Below are positions 53,191 to 58,485 of a DNA stretch of 58,485 bases, piece by piece. The first letter of the stretch is position 1. The number at the start of each line of letters is the position of its first letter. The stretch is taken from NCBI GenBank assembly GCA_009773765.1, contig WTWZ01000024.1, positions 92,049 through 150,533 of the forward strand. Direction: 5' to 3'. This DNA is from Prolixibacteraceae bacterium. GTDB lineage: Bacteria > Bacteroidota > Bacteroidia > Bacteroidales > Prolixibacteraceae. The notes under the pieces are model-generated. The model made no database searches and had not been told where the DNA came from. It was given only the letters and a program-made list of their open reading frames with translations. The position numbers and the translations under genes were made by a program.

Positions 53191-54231
53191 ATGAAACTGT
53201 TTTTTATCCTGCTTTTGGCGCTTTTAAATTCTTTGCAACTTTTTTCACAAACCACGCTTTATGAGATTATAAACGACATGCTTTTGCCACACGAGGGTTT
53301 GCCGCACGGTGTGCCTTCGGGTTACGACTGGCAATCAAAACCGCGCAAAGGCGCTGCAGAACCAAAAGCGGGATGGACAGCGGCCATTGCGTGGGGACAG
53401 GTTTATGAGTGGGCAGGTGGAAACCCGGCAACAAACACCCGGATACAGATTAAGGATTTGGCATTTTATTACCTGAGTAAAAAAGATAATAAATGGTATT
53501 TACTGCAGTCGGCAGTCAGGGTTTCGGGCGCCAATTACCGTGAAGATTTTGTGGGCGATGTGAATAAACCAGCCAGTACCCGGGTTGAAAATGACGGGAG
53601 TGTTTCGGTTACCTGTGGTGGCGGTTTCAACTATCATTTCTGGCCAAACAGCGGACGAATAACCATTCCGGTAAACGATGTTGCCGGTTGCTTTGTAACG
53701 GTTAAAGCCCGGCTTGTTGTTGACGATGCCTCGAAACCCGATGATCGCGAAAAGGGAAGATACCTGATGAGTGTCGGGGGCGACTGGTGGCAATCGCTTA
53801 CCGCGCCGTGGGACAACTTTAAAACCAATGCCGATATCGGGATTGGTCGTTTCAGGTACATAACTTCCGAATGGAAATCGTTTAACATGTATTCTGTTCC
53901 TGCTGATACACTGCGAAACAATGCGCCACCTTTTGTGAGCATAACCACTGGTGCATCAGCTTTCAAAAAAGATATGAGTTTGGATTTTATAAATATTTAT
54001 AACCATTCTGGCGGTTTAAAGATTAGTGTTATTAATCCGGCCAACGAAAAAATTTCATTAACTGTTTATGATTTAAACGGAGGCAAAATCGAAACTCTGG
54101 CCAATCAGCTTTTAACTGGGAGAAACGAAGATTTCTACTGGGACAGTGCATCTTTCAAATCCGGAATATACCTGTTAAAGCTGACTTCAGCCAACCAGCG
54201 TATTACCGAAAAAATCAAGGTTAACTGGTAA
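53191..54231 (+). CDS. Secreted protein with T9SS C-terminal sorting domain
   Basis: A 346-residue protein with a Sec signal (KLFFILLLALLNSLQLFSQ). Residues about 25-260 form an unassigned carbohydrate- or peptide-binding-like domain (GLPHGVPSGYDWQSKPRKGAAEPKAGWTAAIAWGQVYEWAGG). The end (about 265-346), with KISVINPANEKISLTVYDLNGG, FYWDSASFKSGIYLLKLTSANQRITEKIKVNW, matches the type A C-terminal domain used for export by the T9SS (Por) system, so it is delivered to the cell surface. Its enzymatic role is unknown. A repeat element lies immediately upstream. Confidence 0.85.
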   Translation: MKLFFILLLALLNSLQLFSQTTLYEIINDMLLPHEGLPHGVPSGYDWQSKPRKGAAEPKAGWTAAIAWGQVYEWAGGNPATNTRIQIKDLAFYYLSKKDNKWYLLQSAVRVSGANYREDFVGDVNKPASTRVENDGSVSVTCGGGFNYHFWPNSGRITIPVNDVAGCFVTVKARLVVDDASKPDDREKGRYLMSVGGDWWQSLTAPWDNFKTNADIGIGRFRYITSEWKSFNMYSVPADTLRNNAPPFVSITTGASAFKKDMSLDFINIYNHSGGLKISVINPANEKISLTVYDLNGGKIETLANQLLTGRNEDFYWDSASFKSGIYLLKLTSANQRITEKIKVNW

Positions 54232-54527
54232 AATCCATAAAATTTATGTCCATCGATTCATCATTTATTCATTAATTGTAACGCATAACCAGTTTTCTTG
54301 ACGAGGTATAATTTAATGGGTTAAAACTTCAATTTGATTCATTTTCCGGCTAATTTCAACCCTGAATTTAAAAAGTAAAAACTGGCAGTTTTGTTAAAAA
54401 TTTTGAGAAACTGATATGAAAACTTTTGTGATTGAAGGAGAGGAAGATTGTTTGTACCTGAACGACGAAGGTTGAAAAAATTGAAGGATTAGAAATTCTG
54501 AAATAAACCTGCTGTTTGGTGTAGTTT

Positions 54528-54923
54528 TTACTTTTGCCGTTTATCTTCTTTTTCATCCAGAAACCGGCTGATAATCTGAATGACAGAATCTTTCAATGTA
54601 TTGTATTTTTTCGAAACAAGAGTTGTTATACCAAACTGAATGGCAAGCCCAACAATTTTAAGCAATGGATTTTTTGATTTGCCAACCACAATTTTTTTTG
54701 TCAGAAATCCGGTTGTTAAACCGGCAATTATTTCTACAAAATCCTGTTTGTATTTATCAGTGGAATAAAACTCTTTGATAATATTTCGAAAAATATTAAT
54801 TGATTTTATGTTTTCATAAGTATTTAGCAACTCCCTTTTAAGCAGTTGACCTTTTTCTGCCTGTTTAATTTCAAGCGCTTTGATAGTTTCCTGCAGCGAT
54901 TCTTTTGTATATTTTTTTTCCAT
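54528..54923 (-). CDS. Hypothetical protein in YtxH/holin cluster
   Basis: A 131-residue protein, MEKKYTKESLQETIKALEIKQAEKGQLLKRELLNTYENIKS, with a helical N-terminal half and a moderately hydrophobic middle (QDFVEIIAGLTTGFLTKKIVVG, LLKIVGLAIQFGITTLVSKKYN) that may associate with the membrane. Such proteins lie beside YtxH and holin-like genes in many Bacteroidota genomes and are presumed envelope-stress factors, though I do not know a name. It begins 7 bases after the holin-like gene. Confidence 0.65.
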   Translation of the reverse strand: MEKKYTKESLQETIKALEIKQAEKGQLLKRELLNTYENIKSINIFRNIIKEFYSTDKYKQDFVEIIAGLTTGFLTKKIVVGKSKNPLLKIVGLAIQFGITTLVSKKYNTLKDSVIQIISRFLDEKEDKRQK

Positions 54924-54930
54924 AGCGCCC

Positions 54931-55272
54931 TCAGTTCAGCATTTGATTTATCATTGAGTCGTTCAATGGTTTTTTAATCCATTTATTTCTGAAAATAAAC
55001 AGAATGATTGCGACCAATGCATAAAAACCAGCAACCATAAAAAATCCGAGATAGCTTCCTCCCATGATTGTACCCAACCACAGGGCTACCCCAAAATTTA
55101 AGGTTATAAAGAACAGCACAAGCGCTATAACTACCGCAGCGTAAGCAACCAGGCTCGATGTACCGTCGGCAACTTTATCAACTGTTTTTAGCTTAATGAG
55201 TTCTATACTGGTTTTGCTGTATTCCTCTGCACTATTTAACAGCGAGTCGAAGTATTTAAATTTTTCTTCCAT
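54931..55272 (-). CDS. Phage_holin_3_6-type membrane protein
   Basis: A 113-residue protein, MEEKFKYFDSLLNSAEEYSKTSIELIKLKTVDKVADGTSSLVAYAAVV. Two membrane helices (about 45-65 and 72-95) precede a short basic tail (FRNKWIKKPLNDSMINQMLN). The layout (an amphipathic N-terminal helix, then two TM helices) fits Phage_holin_3_6/YqjE-like proteins, which in chromosomes are not phage holins but accompany YtxH/YqjD-type stress proteins. I chose ATG at 55272 over one eight codons upstream. Confidence 0.75.
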   Translation of the reverse strand: MEEKFKYFDSLLNSAEEYSKTSIELIKLKTVDKVADGTSSLVAYAAVVIALVLFFITLNFGVALWLGTIMGGSYLGFFMVAGFYALVAIILFIFRNKWIKKPLNDSMINQMLN

Positions 55273-55340
55273 TCCGATAACTGCAATAAAACACAAATAT
55301 TGTTTAAAATACTGATTTCACGAAACTTAACAAATAACAG

Positions 55341-55404
55341 AAACTGCAGTTACAAAATTCTATTTTACTGATTTTAAGCTAAACAGAAATTGTAACTGCA
55401 GTTT
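55341..55404. repeat. 15-bp perfect inverted repeat between ytxH and holin gene
   Basis: AAACTGCAGTTACAA at 55341-55355 and TTGTAACTGCAGTTT at 55390-55404 are exact complements around 34 bases. It lies between two minus-strand genes. Neither arm is followed by a T-run on the minus strand, so a standard terminator is not supported; it may instead be a stabilising mRNA stem or a protein-binding site. Confidence 0.6.
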
Positions 55405-55412
55405 TGAAAAAT

Positions 55413-55640
55413 TTAATTTGCCGCTTCATTTTTTACTTCTTCCTTCGCTGAATCAAATTTTTCAGAGACTTTGTCAACAAACTCGTTAAATTTTTCTTTC
55501 AGCTCATCGGCATATTCTTCTCCCTTACTCAGAATTTTTTTACGAGTAACTGATCCTTTTTCCGGGGCAAATAAAATGCCCAACAATGCACCGGCAGCAG
55601 CTCCGGCCAAAATCCCCAAGATTACTTTTCCTGAACTCAT
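55413..55640 (-). CDS. YtxH domain protein
   Basis: A 75-residue protein whose N-terminal part, SSGKVILGILAGAAAGALLGILFAPEKGS, is the YtxH glycine-rich membrane helix with the usual F-A-P-x-x-G-S ending. A charged helical tail (KILSKGEEYADELKEKFNEFVDKVSEKFDSAKEEVKNEAAN) follows. YtxH proteins are small membrane proteins linked to general stress. It heads the cluster of three genes on this strand. Confidence 0.85.
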   Translation of the reverse strand: MSSGKVILGILAGAAAGALLGILFAPEKGSVTRKKILSKGEEYADELKEKFNEFVDKVSEKFDSAKEEVKNEAAN

Positions 55641-55750
55641 ATTGTTTATTTTTTAAAATGTTTACTAAAAATAAGGAATTCAGACGACTTTCACTATATA
55701 TTTTTTATAAATATTTTTATAAACGAAACGATTTTGGGGTTTTTGAATTG

Positions 55751-56128
55751 TTAATTCATAGTTTCAAATGCCTGCCTTGCAGTTTCCACGGGTAATTGGC
55801 AAACACCATCCTTACAAACATAAATTAACGTTTTGTCTTTTACGAATCTGTTTTTGAATATGGGAATTTCACTTTCCGATTTTGAAAAAAGCAACAAAAC
55901 ATCAGGCCTGAATTCCTTTTGAAAATCCTTTAAAACCTTTTCTGAACCATCGCCTAAAATTGCAATTTCAAAATAGGGAGAAGTTATTTTCAGCATAATT
56001 GTATCCCAGTTGGCATAAGCCATCGGATATCGGGAAAACTGAGGAGTAACCCGAAGCAACATTTTGTGAATAACAGCCAGATATTCCGCTTTACCCAAAA
56101 TCAGATTATTGGTGTGCTTATGTTCCAT
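55751..56128 (-). pseudogene. C-terminal remnant of YyaL/DUF255-type protein
   Basis: The 125-codon frame (MEHKHTNNLILGKAEYLAVIHKMLLRV) covers only the last part of a YyaL/SPATA20-like protein. Features are AYANWDTIMLKITSPYFEIAILGDG, RPDVLLLF and the closing YVCKDGVCQLPVETARQAF, which matches the tail TAYVCxNxxCxxP. The N-terminal thioredoxin-like and central (alpha/alpha)6 domains, about 550 residues, are absent upstream. It is therefore a remnant, though translation of a short product is possible. Confidence 0.65.
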
Positions 56129-56204
56129 TTTTTTGAATTTTAAATTTGACAACTAAACGCAGATAATGATATTTGTACAATTAAAAATTTGTACCGCTTT
56201 GATA

Positions 56205-56788
56205 TTAAAACGCCAGCTCCTGTTTTATGTTCTTGTTAAAAACCGATATTCGGCGTTTTCTGATTGCATCATAAACATTATTGTAAAAAATATTGTAGTT
56301 GCCGGGCAAAGTTTCAATCACTTCTTCGAAACCCTTTCCATCTTTTTCACAAAATAAAGTGCCCCAATCTTCATCCGGTTCAGTTCCCCAACTTTCTCCA
56401 ACCGGAAGGTTCCCTGCCCTTAGCAGTTCTTCCTGAGGATAGGTGCCATATTTGCAAAATGCGCCTTTCTCGCCGTGAATAATGTATCGCGGACCGGGAT
56501 TATTAACCAGGTAACTGCCAGCGGTTTTCTGAACAAAACATAAACCTGATCGGCCATGTGCGACCCCAGGTTGTATAAAACGCCGGTAAATTCAACGTCC
56601 TTATCTTCAATAATTTCGTTGTATGATTGTATAATTTTTGCTTCTGGAAATAAATTCTGTGAGTTGTTTTTCGTTCTTTCCTAAACGCTCACCACTTCAA
56701 AACGTGGGTTTACTTTTAAAAATAACCCGTGAAAAACCAGTCCGGACATGCCAAACGAAGAAATTGCAGTTTTAACAGATTTACCCAT
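56205..56788 (-). pseudogene. Gfo/Idh/MocA family oxidoreductase, decayed
   Basis: The start, MGKSVKTAISSFGMSGLVFHGL, is the Rossmann opening of Gfo/Idh/MocA dehydrogenases. There is an in-frame TAG after about 35 codons (EVVSV stop ERTKNN), an in-frame deletion of the catalytic EKP region (EDKDV directly followed by EFTGVLYNLGSHMADQ), and a frameshift near ADQVYVLF. The last part, PRYIIHGEKGAFCKYGTYPQ onward to NNVYDAIRK, is in another frame, and the end is replaced. Such NAD(P)-dependent enzymes act on sugars. Confidence 0.8.
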
Positions 56789-56946
56789 AATCCTGAATTT
56801 AATTTTTGAAAAATGTTAACCATACATTAAAGTTGTTGAATAACATCTAAAATAAATGAATTTGATTAACTCAAACTATTAAATAAAAGGATTTTTGATT
56901 GTACTTTCGAATTGAAAAATTCTGGCACTTCAAAAAAACTGAAATA

Positions 56947-57669
56947 ATGGAAAAATTTGTTAATAATTACCTGCATTCTTTTTCATGTTACAACCTTGAA
57001 ACAGGTGAGTTTCCGGGGCCCGTGGTAACTATCTCCCGTCAGGCAGGTTGCTCTGCCCAGCGTTTGGCCATTAAACTTTCGAAAATATTAACCGGTTACA
57101 GTTACATGTCAGAAACAAAAACCGAGGCCGAATGGGAATGGGTTGATAAAAAAGTGTTTGCCAAGGTTGTAAATGAAATGATAGGCGATATTGAGGCAGG
57201 CGATTACAACGACAAAGTTGAAGCAATTGGCATGCTGAAAGAAGTATCGAAAGCATTTGCAGAAGAGAAAGTTTATGATATTTTGGATGAAAAACTGATT
57301 CAGATTTTGAAGGGCATTATTTGCCGTTTGGGGTACGAAGGACGTAAAATTATTGTTGGCCGCTCGGCAGGCGTGATTTTGAACAATGTTCCGAATAAAC
57401 TGAACGTCAGGCTTGAAGCCCCAACTGAATGGAGAATAAACAGGGTGATGCAACTCAACGATTTAAGTCAGGCCGAAGCTGCTGAGTACATTAACAGGAT
57501 GGACACAAAACGTGATTCGTTTATTGAGAAAATTATTGGCAGAAAAGCAGAAAACAACGACTTTGATGTTATTTTTAATTATGCTTCGCTCGAAGATGAT
57601 GAAATAGTTGACGCCGTTGTTAATATTCTTCGTAATAAAAATATAATATCGCTACGCATGGGGTATTAA
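56947..57669 (+). CDS. Cytidylate kinase-like family protein
   Basis: A 240-residue protein of the cytidylate-kinase-like group (PF13189 type). The P-loop-like VVTISRQAGCSAQRLAIKLSKIL is near residue 26, IIVGRSAGVILNNVPNKLNVRLEAPTEWRINRVM near 133, and R/D residues of the LID follow (NRMDTKRDSFIEKI). The ATG at 56947 is chosen, 16 codons after an in-frame ATG. Members phosphorylate small substrates, not necessarily CMP. Stands alone and is closed by a terminator. Confidence 0.85.
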   Translation: MEKFVNNYLHSFSCYNLETGEFPGPVVTISRQAGCSAQRLAIKLSKILTGYSYMSETKTEAEWEWVDKKVFAKVVNEMIGDIEAGDYNDKVEAIGMLKEVSKAFAEEKVYDILDEKLIQILKGIICRLGYEGRKIIVGRSAGVILNNVPNKLNVRLEAPTEWRINRVMQLNDLSQAEAAEYINRMDTKRDSFIEKIIGRKAENNDFDVIFNYASLEDDEIVDAVVNILRNKNIISLRMGY

Positions 57670-57977
57670 AACCCACTTGGAGTTTTGGTTACCATGCATG
57701 CGGAATTTTTCATAATTTGCTACATCTCAACTTACAAAACCTTCTTTCGGGAAGGTTTTTTTATTAAAAACAAAAAAAAACACAGTAAAAAGTAGCGAAT
57801 CTGCCAAATAGTGTTTTAATTTGTAATACGAAGTTTAAAAGTTTTACTGTTAGGGATTTAACTTGATTTTATTTTTTTAATTTTTTTATTGAAAACTTAA
57901 TCTGCAAAAACAAATCGCCGAATGCAAAACCCTTCCAATTTATTATTTTTTATTATTCATTATTCTTTAAATTTTTT
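57670..57977. other. Intergenic region: terminator, then AT-rich leader
   Basis: After the terminator at 57736, the roughly 200 bases up to the RRM gene are AT-rich (T- and A-runs) with no gene. Like the first RRM gene, it appears to have a long AT-rich leader. No exact -7 box is found; TTTTAATTTG near 57813 is close. Confidence 0.4.
57736..57761 (+). terminator. Terminator after cytidylate kinase-like gene
   Basis: AAAACCTTC at 57736-57744 pairs with GAAGGTTTT at 57751-57759, a 9-bp stem with a 6-nt loop, followed by further T residues. Confidence 0.7.
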
Positions 57978-58430
57978 ATGAATTTATTTGTTGCAAAGTT
58001 AAGCTCATCAACTACAGGTGAAGACTTACAAGAACTCTTCTCTGCACACGGAGAAGTAACATCTGCCAAAGTAATTATTGACAGAGAGACCGGTAACTCA
58101 AAAGGGTTTGGTTTTGTTGAAATGGCCAACGACGAGGAAGCAAAAGCTGCAATTGCGGCCTTAAACGAAACTGAACTGGATGGCAAAGAGATTGTTGTTA
58201 AAGAAGCCAATGCACGTGAAGAACGTCCGCGCAGTTCGGGCCAAAGAAGTGGTGGATACCAAAGCAGAGGCGGCGGCGGTGGCGGTTACCAGGGCAGAAG
58301 CGGTGGTGGTGGCGGCGGTTACCAGCGCAGAGATGACAACCGTAGCGGTGGCGGTCGCAGAGATGACAGCCGTGGCGGTGGTGGTGGCCGTAGAGACGGT
58401 GGAAGCAGCGGTGGTGGAAACCGTTGGTAA
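57978..58430 (+). CDS. Glycine-rich RRM RNA-binding protein (second copy)
   Basis: A 150-residue RRM protein. The RRM (about 1-78) has RNP2 LFVAKL and RNP1 KGFGFVEM (about 42). The long tail (about 85-150) is rich in Gly, Arg, Tyr and Ser, with repeats such as [10 protein letters not shown] and RRDDNRSGGG. It is a paralogue of the RRM protein at 3.3 kb but with a tail about 50 residues longer. Here no cold-shock gene follows; a terminator starts 18 bases after the stop. The repetitive tail is encoded by GGC/GGT-rich DNA and may vary in length between strains. Confidence 0.9.
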   Translation: MNLFVAKLSSSTTGEDLQELFSAHGEVTSAKVIIDRETGNSKGFGFVEMANDEEAKAAIAALNETELDGKEIVVKEANAREERPRSSGQRSGGYQSRGGGGGGYQGRSGGGGGGYQRRDDNRSGGGRRDDSRGGGGGRRDGGSSGGGNRW

Positions 58431-58447
58431 GCAAAACGAAAGAAATT

Positions 58448-58478
58448 AAAAAAAAAGCCATCCTTGATGGCTTTTTTT
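58448..58478 (+). terminator. Terminator after second RRM gene
   Basis: An A-run plus GCCATC (to 58462), loop CTT, GATGGC from 58466, then seven T residues. The A/T runs extend the stem to about 13 bp. Confidence 0.85.
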
Positions 58479-58485
58479 ATACCTT

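Noticed and set aside
54416-54475. A 19-codon frame MKTFVIEGEEDCLYLNDEG with stop before the YtxH cluster
   Set aside because: Too short and without recognisable family. It may be a remnant, but nothing supports it beyond an ATG.
1-58485. CRISPR arrays, rRNA and tRNA genes
   Set aside because: No regular spacer-repeat array, rRNA segment or cloverleaf was recognised by eye. A tRNA scanner would be needed to exclude tRNAs fully.

Overview
The window comes from a low-GC member of the Bacteroidota, probably of the Bacteroidales/Marinilabiliales side. Evidence: several promoters carry the Bacteroidota -7 box TAnnTTTG, one secreted protein has a C-terminal type IX secretion (T9SS) sorting domain, and there are glycine-rich RRM RNA-binding proteins, many Sec-secreted or lipoprotein genes with peptidase, PQQ-propeller, ThuA or sugar-isomerase folds, and a DUF4468-like protein. 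No rRNA or tRNA gene was recognised.

Layout. 0-3 kb: the start of a membrane protein (minus strand), then a tight surE / small membrane protein / lpxB run and a decayed tcdA 3' end. 3-4 kb: an RRM protein and a cold-shock protein behind a long leader with a hairpin. 4-17 kb: secreted and envelope functions (PQQ propeller, lipoprotein plus outer-membrane barrel pair, NhaC antiporter, a 1,200-residue TPR-like repeat protein, Tat-exported sugar isomerase, M28 peptidase). 17.3-18.7 kb: a small mosaic of gene remnants, an attC-like palindrome, an intact YefM/YoeB toxin-antitoxin pair with a three-copy operator, and a dead tyrosine recombinase. 18.9-32.5 kb: housekeeping and surface genes (TPR protein, gyrA, clpC, a sensor PP2C phosphatase, fabG, two glycosyltransferases, an FkbM methyltransferase, mnmE).

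32.45-40.56 kb: an integrated genetic element of about 8.1 kb in the last codons of mnmE. It is bounded by 21-bp direct repeats that differ at one base, and both repeats still encode the MnmE C-terminus FCIGK-stop. It carries HTH proteins, a tyrosine integrase, a RepA-like AAA ATPase with a C-terminal HTH, a Toprim/zinc-finger primase-like protein, seven phased 7-bp iterons (three in one orientation, four in the other) between the last two, a 17-bp repeat near both ends that could be the integrase arm site, and cargo including an ADP-ribosyltransferase-like gene that overlaps the integrase by 143 nt. No relaxase, conjugation or capsid gene is visible, so it looks like a small replicating integrative or satellite element.

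40.6-58.5 kb: a SNF2/SWIM helicase broken by a frameshift just beyond the element, an agmatine-to-putrescine operon (agmatine deiminase plus N-carbamoylputrescine amidase), a ThuA-domain protein, a hexose-6-phosphate mutarotase, two divergent S9 peptidases, a T9SS cargo protein, a YtxH/holin-like envelope-stress cluster, two decayed genes (a YyaL/DUF255 C-terminus and a Gfo/Idh/MocA oxidoreductase), a cytidylate-kinase-like protein and a second Gly-rich RRM protein. Altogether about seven broken or residual genes are recognisable outside the mobile element.
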